Positions 33,643 to 41,611 of a DNA stretch of 64,000 nucleotides are shown here, one piece after another. The stretch covers positions 1-64,000 of the forward strand of contig NZ_JABFTV010000011.1 in assembly GCF_021404405.1 (NCBI RefSeq). The letters run 5' to 3'. Position 1 is the first letter of the stretch. Each line of letters starts with the position of its first letter. The translations under genes were made by a program, and so were the position numbers. Source of the DNA: Billgrantia aerodenitrificans. GTDB lineage: Bacteria > Pseudomonadota > Gammaproteobacteria > Pseudomonadales > Halomonadaceae. The notes under the pieces were generated by a model. The model was given only the letters and a program-made list of their open reading frames with translations, was not told the DNA's origin and made no database searches.

Positions 33643-35277
33643 CTAGCCGCCCTCGCGCCGGTGAATGCGCCGATTGACCACGTTGGGCGCCCGCCGCAGG
33701 CGCTCCTGCTCGCCCAGCGCCTCGGCCTCGAAGGCGTCGGCACCCACCGGCGTCTCGCCGTGACGGCGGTAGAGCTGGGTCAGCATGGCCTGGCGGTCGG
33801 CGCGCAGCTCGCGGATCAGCACCACGATCATGCCGTAGAGGATGAAAGTGAACGGCAGCGCCGAGAGCACCGCGGCGGACTGCAGCCCGCTCAACCCACC
33901 GGCGGCAATCAGCGTCAGGCAGATGGCGGCGATCAGCACGCCCCAGAGCACCCGCTTGAACAGCGGTGGATTGATCGAGCCGTTGTCGGTCATCTGGGCC
34001 ACGATGTAGGACGCCGAGTCGGCCGAGGTGACCAGGAAGATGAAGATCAGCAGCATGGCGATCATCGACAGCACGCCGCTGTACGGCATGCGCTCGAACA
34101 TCTCGAACAGCGCCACGGTGATGTTGGCCTCGGTGGCCGCCGCCAGACCGGCGTCGCCGGCCAGCTCCATGTGCAGCGCGGCGCCGCCGAACACGCCGAT
34201 CCACAGGCAGGCCAGCAGTGGCGGCACGATCAGTACGCCGAAGACGTACTCCTTGATGGTGCGTCCCCGCGAGACCCGGGCGACGAAGGTGCCAACGAAG
34301 GGCGACCAGGCGATCACCCAGGCCCAGTAGAAGACCGTCCAGTTGGCCGCCCAGGTGTTGTCGGTGAAGGGCGAGATACGCAGGCTCATGCCGATGAAGT
34401 TCTGCAGGTAGTCGCCGATGCCGAGGGTGATGGTCTCCAGGATCATCACCGTGGGCCCGGTGATCAGCACATAGAGCATCAGCCCGATGCACAGGATCAT
34501 GTTGAGGTTGGAGAGCCGCCGAATGCCCTTGTCCAGCCCCGACCAGGTCGAGGCCATGTAGGCCAGGAACATCACGAACAAAATGACGAACTGCCACAGC
34601 ACGCTCTCGGGCAGACCGAATACGGCGTTGAAGCCGCCGTTGAGCTGCAGCACGCCCAGGCCCAGCGAAGTGGCCACCCCCATCACTGTGGCCACCACCG
34701 CGAACACGTCCAGGGTCGGCGCATAGGGTCGTACCCGGGGATACTTCGCCGAAATCGACGACAGCACCGACGAGACCAGCCCGGCCTGCCCCTTGCGGAA
34801 CTGGAAGTAGGCGATGATCAGGCCGACCACCGAGAAAGCGGCCCACTGGTGCACGCCCCAGTTGAAGTAGCTGTATTGGATGGCATAGCGCGCCGCCTCG
34901 GTGGTTTCGGCCGGCACGTCGCCGTAGGGCGGCTCGACGTAGTGAAGCATCGGCTCGGCCATGCCGTAGAACACCAGACCCACGCCGAAACCCGCCGCCA
35001 GCAGCATGCTGACCCAGGAGAAGAAACTGAAACTCGGCGTACTGTCCTGCGGCCCCAGGCGAATCTTGCCGTACTTGCTGAAGGCCAGCGTCAGCAGGAA
35101 GAGGACGAAGCCGAACACCGAGATGAGATAGAACCAGCCGAACAGCCGGGTGACCCCGGCGAGGGCGGCGTCGGCGGCATTGCCGAAGGCCGCCGGAAAG
35201 CTGGCGCCGGCGGCCACCAGCGCCAGGATGATCAGGGCCGAGACGATGAAGACCCGCTGCCCTCCATGGTTGGCCAT
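33643..35277 (-). CDS. BCCT family transporter
   Basis: A 544-residue secondary transporter of the betaine/carnitine/choline family, expected to import quaternary ammonium osmolytes with Na+ or H+. It has 12 helices, the BCCT signature W-A-W-V-I-A-W-S-P-F-V-G-T-F near residue 315, and the glycine-rich substrate helix A-G-F-G-V-G near residue 95. The charged cytosolic C-terminal tail (about 60 residues) is of the kind that senses osmotic change in BetP. It fits a halophile's osmolyte needs. Substrate cannot be fixed from sequence. Confidence 0.93.
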   Translation of the reverse strand: MANHGGQRVFIVSALIILALVAAGASFPAAFGNAADAALAGVTRLFGWFYLISVFGFVLFLLTLAFSKYGKIRLGPQDSTPSFSFFSWVSMLLAAGFGVGLVFYGMAEPMLHYVEPPYGDVPAETTEAARYAIQYSYFNWGVHQWAAFSVVGLIIAYFQFRKGQAGLVSSVLSSISAKYPRVRPYAPTLDVFAVVATVMGVATSLGLGVLQLNGGFNAVFGLPESVLWQFVILFVMFLAYMASTWSGLDKGIRRLSNLNMILCIGLMLYVLITGPTVMILETITLGIGDYLQNFIGMSLRISPFTDNTWAANWTVFYWAWVIAWSPFVGTFVARVSRGRTIKEYVFGVLIVPPLLACLWIGVFGGAALHMELAGDAGLAAATEANITVALFEMFERMPYSGVLSMIAMLLIFIFLVTSADSASYIVAQMTDNGSINPPLFKRVLWGVLIAAICLTLIAAGGLSGLQSAAVLSALPFTFILYGMIVVLIRELRADRQAMLTQLYRRHGETPVGADAFEAEALGEQERLRRAPNVVNRRIHRREGG

Positions 35278-35448
35278 ACAGAATTCCCTTATTCGTCCTT
35301 GGGGCTTTTCATGCTAGCAGCCTGACCGCAGCGGCACACAATCCGCCATCGGTCTGCCTTGCTTCCGGCGTTTGGGCATTGCATCGGGGCGCGGAGAAGA
35401 GGATTCTAGGAAAACCAAGCAGGCTAAACATTTTTTTCGAGTGCTCTC

Positions 35449-36444
35449 ATGTCACGACTCTCCCGGACGCCTCTGTCCGTGCTCGACCTGGCGCCCATTC
35501 GCCAGGGCGGCACCATCGCCGACAGCTTCGCCGAAAGCGTGGCCTTGGCCCAGTTGACCGAGCAGCTCGGCTTCACCCGCTACTGGCTGGCCGAGCATCA
35601 TAGTCTGGACGGCATCGCCAGTGCCGCCACCGCGGTGCTGATCGGTCATATCGCCGGAGCCACCTCACGCATCCGCGTAGGCAGCGGCGGCATCATGCTG
35701 CCCAATCATGCGCCGCTGGTGATCGCCGAGCAGTTCGGTACCCTCGAGACCCTCTACCCGGGGCGCATCGACCTGGGCCTGGGCCGCGCGCCGGGCTCCG
35801 ACGCCGCCACAATGGCGGCACTACGCCGCGACCCGTACGCCGGGGCCGAGAACTTCCCCGAGCTGCTCGCCGAGCTGCAGGCCTTCCTCGATGACGAGCG
35901 CCCCGAGCAGCGCGTGCGTGCCGTACCCGGCCAGGGCACCCGAGTGCCGCTGTGGCTGCTCGGCTCCAGCGGCTACAGTGCCCAGCTCGCCGCTCGCGAG
36001 GGGCTGCCGTTCGCCTTCGCCGCCCAGTTCGCCCCTGGCTACCTGCACGAGGCCCTGCGCCTCTACCGCGACAACTTCCGCCCCTCGGCCCTGCTCGAAC
36101 GGCCCTACGCCATGGTGGGGCTGCCGGTGATCGCTGCCGAGAGCGACGAGCGCGCCGAGTTCCTCGCCTCCACCGCCCGCCAGAAGTTCCTCGGCATGGT
36201 GCGGGGCAAGCGCACCCGCGCGCTGCCGCCGGTCGAAACCCTCGACTGGACGCCCATGGAGCGGGTTCAGGTCGAGCAGTTCCTGGGCGCGGCGGTGATT
36301 GGCGGGCCCGAAACCGTGCGGGCGGGCCTCGAGCGCTTCCTCGAACTGACCGGCGCCGACGAGCTGATGCTCAATACCGATACCTACGCCAGCGCGGACC
36401 GGCTGCGCAGCTACGAGATCGTCGCCGAGGTGTGGCGGGCATGA
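35449..36444 (+). CDS. LLM-class flavin-dependent oxidoreductase (YhbW/MsnO8 type)
   Basis: A 331-residue luciferase-like TIM-barrel protein expected to use reduced FMN. The family opening P-L-S-V-L-D-L-A-P-I, the segment W-L-A-E-H-H near residue 48, and L-G-R-A-P-G-S-D near 107 match the MsnO8/YhbW group. The substrate is unknown. Its stop codon overlaps the azlC start by four bases, so it forms an operon with azlCD. The start has no clear Shine-Dalgarno. Confidence 0.88.
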   Translation: MSRLSRTPLSVLDLAPIRQGGTIADSFAESVALAQLTEQLGFTRYWLAEHHSLDGIASAATAVLIGHIAGATSRIRVGSGGIMLPNHAPLVIAEQFGTLETLYPGRIDLGLGRAPGSDAATMAALRRDPYAGAENFPELLAELQAFLDDERPEQRVRAVPGQGTRVPLWLLGSSGYSAQLAAREGLPFAFAAQFAPGYLHEALRLYRDNFRPSALLERPYAMVGLPVIAAESDERAEFLASTARQKFLGMVRGKRTRALPPVETLDWTPMERVQVEQFLGAAVIGGPETVRAGLERFLELTGADELMLNTDTYASADRLRSYEIVAEVWRA

Positions 36445-37154
36445 ACGACCGTCCCGGCGCCCAACTCGATCTCGCCGGCGTCCTCGTCGGCATCCGGCGC
36501 ATGGCGCCGCTGTCGCTGTTCGTGGTGATCTTCGGCCTGGCCTTCGGCGTGGCTGCCCTGGCGCGCGGGCTGTCGGGATTCGAAGCCATGCTGATGAGCG
36601 CACTGGTGTTCGCCGGCGCCTCGCAGTTCGCCGCCCTGGAGTTGTGGGGGCCGGAGATCCCGCTGCTGCCGCTGATCGCCACCACCTTCGCCATCAATGC
36701 CCGGCATCTGCTGATGGGAGCCGCCATCCAGCCCTGGCTGGCCCACCTGCCACCGGCACAGCGCTACGGCAGCCTGGTAGTGATGAGCGACTCCAACTGG
36801 GCCATGGCGGTGGCCGACCGTCAGCGCGGCGAGACCAACGTCGGCATGCTGGTGGGCGGCGGCATCGCCCTGTGGCTGACCTGGCTGGCGGGCACGCTGC
36901 TCGGCGTGATCTTCGGTAGCGGCATCGAGGAGCCCGAGCGCTTCGGTCTCGACGTGATCATGGGCTGCTTCCTCCTGGCCATGCTGCTGGGCGGGCGTCG
37001 CGACCTCTCCATGCTCGCACCCTGGGGCGCCGCCGCCCTGGCTGCCGCCATGGTCTGGCTGCCGCCGCACTCCCACGTGATCGTTGGGGCTCTGGCCGGC
37101 GGGCTGGTCGGCCTGATGGTGCCCGCCAGGCCGCCCCAGGAGGCCACCGCATGA
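36441..37154 (+). CDS. azlC: AzlC family amino acid exporter subunit
   Basis: Large subunit of the AzlCD exporter for branched-chain amino acids and analogues. The ATG at 36441 (ATGA overlap with the LLM gene) gives 237 residues with about seven helices and the conserved P-L-x-L-F-V-V-I-F-G-L-A-F-G and F-A-G-A-S-Q-F segments. A far longer open frame upstream is only the shadow of the flavoprotein gene. Confidence 0.92.
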   Translation: MNDRPGAQLDLAGVLVGIRRMAPLSLFVVIFGLAFGVAALARGLSGFEAMLMSALVFAGASQFAALELWGPEIPLLPLIATTFAINARHLLMGAAIQPWLAHLPPAQRYGSLVVMSDSNWAMAVADRQRGETNVGMLVGGGIALWLTWLAGTLLGVIFGSGIEEPERFGLDVIMGCFLLAMLLGGRRDLSMLAPWGAAALAAAMVWLPPHSHVIVGALAGGLVGLMVPARPPQEATA

Positions 37155-37462
37155 GCCTGCCAGCCACGACCATGGGGGCGTTGGCCGCCATCCTGATCAT
37201 GGCGCTGGTCACCTACCTGACCCGTGCCGGCGGCGTGTTCGTGATGTCGCGGGTGCCCATCGGACCCAGAGTGGAGCGCTTCATCAACGCCATGGCCGGC
37301 TCGGTGCTGGTGGCAGTGATCACACCCATGGCGGTACAGGGCGACTGGGGCGCCCGCCTGGCGCTGCTTGCCACGCTCGGCGTGATGCTGGCTACGCAAA
37401 AGGCGCTGGCAGCAATCGCTGCCGGTATCGTCACTGCCGCTCTGTGGCGGCTATGGCTGTGA
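37151..37462 (+). CDS. azlD: AzlD family exporter subunit
   Basis: Small partner of AzlC, 103 residues with four predicted helices and the family T-Y-L-T-R-A-G-G near residue 20. Start overlaps the azlC stop codon (ATGA, 37151-37154). Both proteins are needed for branched-chain amino acid export in characterised systems. Confidence 0.92.
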   Translation: MSLPATTMGALAAILIMALVTYLTRAGGVFVMSRVPIGPRVERFINAMAGSVLVAVITPMAVQGDWGARLALLATLGVMLATQKALAAIAAGIVTAALWRLWL

Positions 37463-37554
37463 TAGCCTGGGGCCCTGGAACGTTTGTCGTGTCGCGGTCT
37501 CCAAGAGATACCGACCACACCCGAGAGGCGGAACCCCACCGCCCGGAGATGATC

Positions 37555-37953
37555 ATGTTCGATCCCAACGATCTACGCCGCAACGCCGCCTGGCAGGCCG
37601 CCCAGCAGTGGCGCACCCGGGCCAACCAGCCGCACCGTGGCCCCTTGAGCGGGCTCAAGTTGATCCTGACCTGGCTGCTGTTCGGCATGCTGCTGATCGT
37701 CGGCACCGTGCTCGGCCTGTTCTTCCTGCTGCTCGGCTGGGCCATGCTGCCGATCGTGCGCTACCGCATGAAGAAGCGCCTCGAACAGCTGCGCGCCGAG
37801 CAGGCCAAGGATGCCGGCGGCGGCTACCACTATCGCGAGACCCACCGCGAGACTCATACTCAGGAGACCTACTCTGGGGCCCACTATCGCGGTAGCGAGC
37901 CCGAGTTGCTGGAAGGGGATTACGAGGTGCGCGACGACAAGCCCAAGAGCTGA
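37555..37953 (+). CDS. Small membrane protein of unknown function
   Basis: A 132-residue protein with one long hydrophobic segment or hairpin (about 34-62), followed by a basic stretch and a polar tail rich in His, Thr, Glu and Tyr. The ATG at 37555 is chosen because GGAG lies six bases upstream; the in-frame ATG at 37549 is too close to it. Members of this type occur in halomonads and pseudomonads without assigned function. Confidence 0.65.
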   Translation: MFDPNDLRRNAAWQAAQQWRTRANQPHRGPLSGLKLILTWLLFGMLLIVGTVLGLFFLLLGWAMLPIVRYRMKKRLEQLRAEQAKDAGGGYHYRETHRETHTQETYSGAHYRGSEPELLEGDYEVRDDKPKS

Positions 37954-37994
37954 TCTGCCACTCGGCTCTCCTTGCACATGAAACTCGCGTGCAG

Positions 37995-38018
37995 AAAAAA
38001 GCCCGCCGAGAGACGGGC
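37995..38018 (-). terminator. Orphan minus-strand intrinsic terminator
   Basis: A GC stem (38001-38005 with 38014-38018) is followed on the minus strand by six T residues. No minus-strand gene lies upstream of it before the permease, which reads in the same direction but ends at 39055 behind another element. It may end a short RNA made from 38020-38220, or be a weak terminator for the plus-strand gene before it. Confidence 0.5.
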
Positions 38019-38222
38019 CGAAAATGTCATGCAGGGATTGCAGACAATCGGCCTCGGCCGACCTGGGAAGATTACCGATGCCACCCCGGCAACAGCTCAT
38101 AGGCTTTCTTCATGGGCGCGATAGGCCCTTGCTCGCGGTGGAAAAACAGCGCTGACTGCCATACCTTGAAGCCATACGCTGCGACGACTCAAAGCGCCAT
38201 TACCATCCGGAGGACAACAACA

Positions 38223-38585
38223 ATGCCTCGACTTCGGAAGACGGCGACAGGCCTGCTACGCCCGTGGATGCTTGTCGGCCTGCTGCTCCCGCTTGCCACG
38301 CCAGGCCTGGCCAACGACTACCCTACCGAAGCGCGCGTCGATTACGTGCTGGCCTGTATGGCGGCCAACGGCAACAGCTATCTGACCATGCAGAAGTGCT
38401 CCTGCAGCATCGACGTGATCGCCGAGCATCTGCCCTACGAAACCTACGAGCAGGTCGAGACGGTGCTGGGCATGCAGGACCAGCGCGGCGAACTCGGCGT
38501 GCTGTTCCGCACAGAGCGCGGCATGCAGGATCAGGTGCAGGCCCTGCACCAAGCTCAGGCCGACGCCAACCTGCGCTGCTTCTGA
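38223..38585 (+). CDS. Secreted cysteine-containing protein of the PQQ-alcohol locus
   Basis: A 120-residue protein with a signal peptide (cleavage near residue 31) and a mature part of about 90 residues with four cysteines: C-M-A-A-N-G, K-C-S-C-S and a final R-C-F. It is not a CXXCH haem protein. It overlaps the start of a cytochrome c gene by one base (TGATG), so they are co-translated. Similar small proteins occur beside PQQ-dependent alcohol dehydrogenase clusters; the role is unknown. GGAGG lies upstream of the ATG. Confidence 0.75.
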   Translation: MPRLRKTATGLLRPWMLVGLLLPLATPGLANDYPTEARVDYVLACMAANGNSYLTMQKCSCSIDVIAEHLPYETYEQVETVLGMQDQRGELGVLFRTERGMQDQVQALHQAQADANLRCF

Positions 38586-39037
38586 TGCCCCGCCTCCGCT
38601 GCGGCAGCCGCTGCACCACCGGCCTGGCTCTCGCCACCTTGCTGCTCGCTCCGCCGGCGGCCCTGGCTGACGAACACGCCGAGGGCGAGCGGCTGTTCCG
38701 CGCCCAGTGCGTCGGCTGCCACAGCATCGAGCCCGGCCGCCATCTGGCCGGCCCCAGTCTGCATGAGGTGTTCGGCCGCCCCGCAGGCAGCATCGCGGAA
38801 TTCGACTACTCTCCGGCGCTAGAACGAGCCGAGCTGGTATGGGATCGCGACACTCTCGACGCCTTCCTGGCCGGTCCCGCCACCTTCCTGCCCGGCAATC
38901 GCATGGTGCTGTGGGAGCTCGACCCGCGCACCCGCCAGCGCATCATCGATTACCTGGAGTACCGCAGCCTGGAAAGCCAGGACCAGGAGAGCCATGCCAT
39001 CCCTGACTCGACGCACCAGCACCGCGCAACGCAGTGA
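38585..39037 (+). CDS. Periplasmic class I c-type cytochrome
   Basis: A 150-residue precursor with signal peptide (cleavage near residue 28) and one haem site C-V-G-C-H near residues 41-45. The likely axial Met is in P-G-N-R-M near residue 105. The fold matches small cytochrome c2-like proteins with G-P-S-L-H. The last 10 or so residues are encoded within a repeated sequence element that also occurs after pqqF, so the C-terminal tail may be derived from that element. It could act as a further electron carrier for the quinoprotein dehydrogenase. Confidence 0.85.
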   Translation: MPRLRCGSRCTTGLALATLLLAPPAALADEHAEGERLFRAQCVGCHSIEPGRHLAGPSLHEVFGRPAGSIAEFDYSPALERAELVWDRDTLDAFLAGPATFLPGNRMVLWELDPRTRQRIIDYLEYRSLESQDQESHAIPDSTHQHRATQ

Positions 39038-39058
39038 TTCGCACGCGCAGACATTTAT
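39019..39058. repeat. 40-nt dispersed repeat, copy 1
   Basis: Matches 53166-53205 in the same orientation at 36 of 40 positions. This copy spans the 3' end of the cytochrome c gene and the stop codon of the ABC permease, that is, the left boundary of the xox/ABC/pqq block. Confidence 0.75.
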
Positions 39059-39861
39059 CCCGCGTTTCCCTTGCGGGCCATCATGCCGCGGGATGGGTTA
39101 TAGCCCAGGATCGCCAGCACCAGCAGCACCGCCGCCACCGCCACGCTGATCAGCACCGCCTCGCCGTTGAAACGCTCGTACATGGCGAAGCGGATCATCT
39201 CCACGGCATGGGTGAAGGGATTGAGCGCGGCGATCTGATAGACCAGATAGCTGCCCTCGCGGATGCGCCACAGCGGATAGAGCGCCGAGGAGAGAAAGAA
39301 CATCGGGAAGATGACGAAATTCATCACTCCGGCGAAGTTCTCCAACTGGCGGATGAAGGAAGAGAGCAATAGCCCCAGCGCACCGACCATGAAGCCGGTG
39401 ACCAGCAGTGCCGGCAGCAGGTAGAGATAGCCCATCGCCGGCGCCTGGATGCCATAGGCCCAGGCGATGGCCAGGAAGACATAGACCTGCACCACCGACA
39501 CCAGAGTGCTGGCCAGCAGCTTGCACACCAGCAGGTACCAGCGCGGGAAGGGGCTGACCAGCAGCACCCGCATGCTGCCCATCTCGCGGTCGTAGACCAT
39601 GGAGAGCGAGCTCTGCATGCCGTTGAACAGCTGAATCATGCCCACCAGCCCCGGCACGATGTAGACCTCGTAGAGAATGTAGGTCTGGTAGGGCTCGGTC
39701 ATGGCCACCCCCAGCGCCATGCGAAAGCCGGCGGCGAAGACGAACAGCCACACCAGTGGACGCACCAGCGCGGCGAGAAAGCGGCTGCGCTGATGCAGGA
39801 AGCGCAGCAGCTCGCGGCCCACCACGCCGCGCAGACAGTGCAGCCAGGGCATCACTCGCAT
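39055..39861 (-). CDS. ABC transporter permease of the PQQ-alcohol system
   Basis: A 268-residue ABC-2-type permease with six predicted helices. ABC-2 permeases normally export. The gene is the last of the eight-gene xox operon and overlaps the ATPase gene by ten bases. The same set (ATPase, permease, beta-propeller, binding protein) is a recurrent companion of PQQ-dependent alcohol oxidation; the cargo has not been established. It ends inside a dispersed repeat. Confidence 0.85.
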   Translation of the reverse strand: MRVMPWLHCLRGVVGRELLRFLHQRSRFLAALVRPLVWLFVFAAGFRMALGVAMTEPYQTYILYEVYIVPGLVGMIQLFNGMQSSLSMVYDREMGSMRVLLVSPFPRWYLLVCKLLASTLVSVVQVYVFLAIAWAYGIQAPAMGYLYLLPALLVTGFMVGALGLLLSSFIRQLENFAGVMNFVIFPMFFLSSALYPLWRIREGSYLVYQIAALNPFTHAVEMIRFAMYERFNGEAVLISVAVAAVLLVLAILGYNPSRGMMARKGNAG

Positions 39862-40622
39862 GCGGCCTCCTCGTCTCCCACCAATCGATCGAAGGCTTCA
39901 CCCAGGGTCTCGACGCCGAGCCGGGCAGTGAGCGCCTCGCCCTGCTCGTCGGCCAGCAGCCGCCCGCGGTGCAGCACCGCGACCCGATCGCCGCGTCGCA
40001 CTTCATCGATCAGGTGCGTGGCCCACAGCACCGCCACTCCCGCTTCGGCGCACAGCCGATGGGCATGCGCGACCAGATCGCGGCGCGAAGCGATATCGAG
40101 CCCCACGGTGGGCTCGTCGAGCAGCAGCAGGCGTGGCTCGTGCATCAGGCCCCGGGCGATCTCCACCCGTCGCCGCTGGCCGCCGGAGAGGCGGCGTACC
40201 CGCGTGCGGCGCTGGTCGGCCAGCCCCACCCGTTCGAGCTGAGCCAGCGCGCGCGACTTCGCCTCGCCCCGCGACATGCCGTGCAGGGCGCCATGGTAGG
40301 CCAGGTTCTGCATCACGCTGAGATCGAGATCCAGGGTCGGCTGCTGAAACACCGCACCGATGCGGGCGTGGGCCTGTACCGCCTGACGGCGCACGTCGAA
40401 GCCGCCGATGCGAATCTCGCCGCGGCGACGGTCGTGCAAACGGGTGATCAGCGAGAACAGCGTGGTCTTACCGGCGCCGTTGGGGCCGAGCAGCACGACG
40501 AACTCCCCGGCTCTCACGGCCAGGGAAACGTCGTCCAGCGCCGGCCTGCCGCTATAGGTGAAGCTCAGCTCGCGTACCTCCAGCGCGAGCTGAGCTTCGG
40601 TCGCATCGTGCGTCTCGCTCAC
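39852..40622 (-). CDS. ABC transporter ATP-binding protein of the PQQ-alcohol system
   Basis: A 256-residue ATPase with Walker A GPNGAGKTT near residue 45, signature L-S-G-G-Q-R-R-R-V near 145, and Walker B L-L-L-L-D-E-P near 170. The start is a GTG at 40622 whose bases overlap the beta-propeller stop codon (GTGA). Partner of the downstream permease; the subfamily is the drug/Nod-factor-export type linked with quinoprotein loci. Confidence 0.9.
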   Translation of the reverse strand: MSETHDATEAQLALEVRELSFTYSGRPALDDVSLAVRAGEFVVLLGPNGAGKTTLFSLITRLHDRRRGEIRIGGFDVRRQAVQAHARIGAVFQQPTLDLDLSVMQNLAYHGALHGMSRGEAKSRALAQLERVGLADQRRTRVRRLSGGQRRRVEIARGLMHEPRLLLLDEPTVGLDIASRRDLVAHAHRLCAEAGVAVLWATHLIDEVRRGDRVAVLHRGRLLADEQGEALTARLGVETLGEAFDRLVGDEEAACE

Positions 40623-41611
40623 GGCTCGACGATCACGCCCCAGGGGAAGCGGCCCACCGGGATCGACTTGACCGCCCGCAGGCTGTCCACCTCGATCATG
40701 GTGACGTCGCCGCTGACCCCGTTGGTGGTGTAGAGCCGGCTCTCGTCGCCGTTGAGCGCCAGGTGCCAGACCCGCTGGCCGACCAGGATGTAGTCGAGCA
40801 CCTCGTAGGTCTGCTGGTCGACCACCGCTACCCGATTGGAGGGGCCCAGGGCGACGAAGCCGTAGCGGCCGTCGGAGGTCAGCGCCACACCAACCGCCTG
40901 CACGGTCTCACGCGGTACCCCGGGCACGTCGAAGCGGATCACGTGCTTGACGTCGAAGGTCTCTTCCATGTCGAGGATCGACACGGTGCCGGCGATCTCC
41001 GCCGAGACCCAGGCCTCACGGCCGTCATGGGTGAACTCGGCGTGGCGCGGGCGAGCGCCCACCAGGCGGTGATACACCGCTTCCATGGTCTCGGTGTCGA
41101 TGATGTGGGCCATGTTGGAGGTTTCGGTGGTGGAGACCAGCCAGCGCCCGTCGGGGCTGATGCCGAGCCCTTCCGGCTCGACCCCCACCGGGATCTCGGT
41201 GACCAGTGTGCGCCGCTCGTAGTCGAGCACCGAGACGATGTTGTCGTCCTCGTTGGAGACGTAGATGTAGGGCCGATTGGGGTCGACGCGGATCACCTCC
41301 GGGTCGTCCCCCGAAGCCTGGCTGCGCACCACCTGCAGCGTCTCCAGGTCGATCATGTCGATGGCCTCGTCGTCACCCACCGCCACGAACAGCTCGCTGC
41401 CGTCGCTGCTGAATGCCATCGAGCGCGGCCGTCGCCCCACGCTGATGGTTTCCACCACCTCGAGGCTCGCCCCGTCGATGACCGAGATAGTGTTGTCCTT
41501 CTCGTTGGAGACGAAGATGCGCTCCGCCTGAGCGCTGACGGGCAGCAGCGCCAAGGCCCCCAGCACCAGCCCGAGCAGGCTTGGCGAGATCATACGGTTC
41601 AGAAGCGGCAT
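40619..41611 (-). CDS. YVTN-type beta-propeller protein of the PQQ-alcohol system
   Basis: A 330-residue secreted protein (signal peptide ending A-Q-A, about residue 29) composed of seven beta-propeller repeats of the YVTN/surface-antigen type, for example F-V-S-N-E-K-D-N-T-I-S-V-I-D and Y-V-S-N-E-D-D-N-I-V-S-V-L-D. It has no PQQ-binding signature, so it is probably a periplasmic scaffold or metal/ligand binder. Start overlaps the binding-protein gene by 13 bases. Confidence 0.88.
   Translation of the reverse strand: MPLLNRMISPSLLGLVLGALALLPVSAQAERIFVSNEKDNTISVIDGASLEVVETISVGRRPRSMAFSSDGSELFVAVGDDEAIDMIDLETLQVVRSQASGDDPEVIRVDPNRPYIYVSNEDDNIVSVLDYERRTLVTEIPVGVEPEGLGISPDGRWLVSTTETSNMAHIIDTETMEAVYHRLVGARPRHAEFTHDGREAWVSAEIAGTVSILDMEETFDVKHVIRFDVPGVPRETVQAVGVALTSDGRYGFVALGPSNRVAVVDQQTYEVLDYILVGQRVWHLALNGDESRLYTTNGVSGDVTMIEVDSLRAVKSIPVGRFPWGVIVEP

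Noticed and set aside
33520..35325. 601-codon plus-strand open frame opposite the BCCT gene
   Set aside because: Antisense shadow; protein is extremely rich in His, Gln, Asp and Gly, and the BCCT reading is unambiguous.
37573..38100. 175-codon minus-strand frame
   Set aside because: It overlaps the plus-strand membrane protein in a shadow frame, has no ribosome site and reads through the terminator stem.
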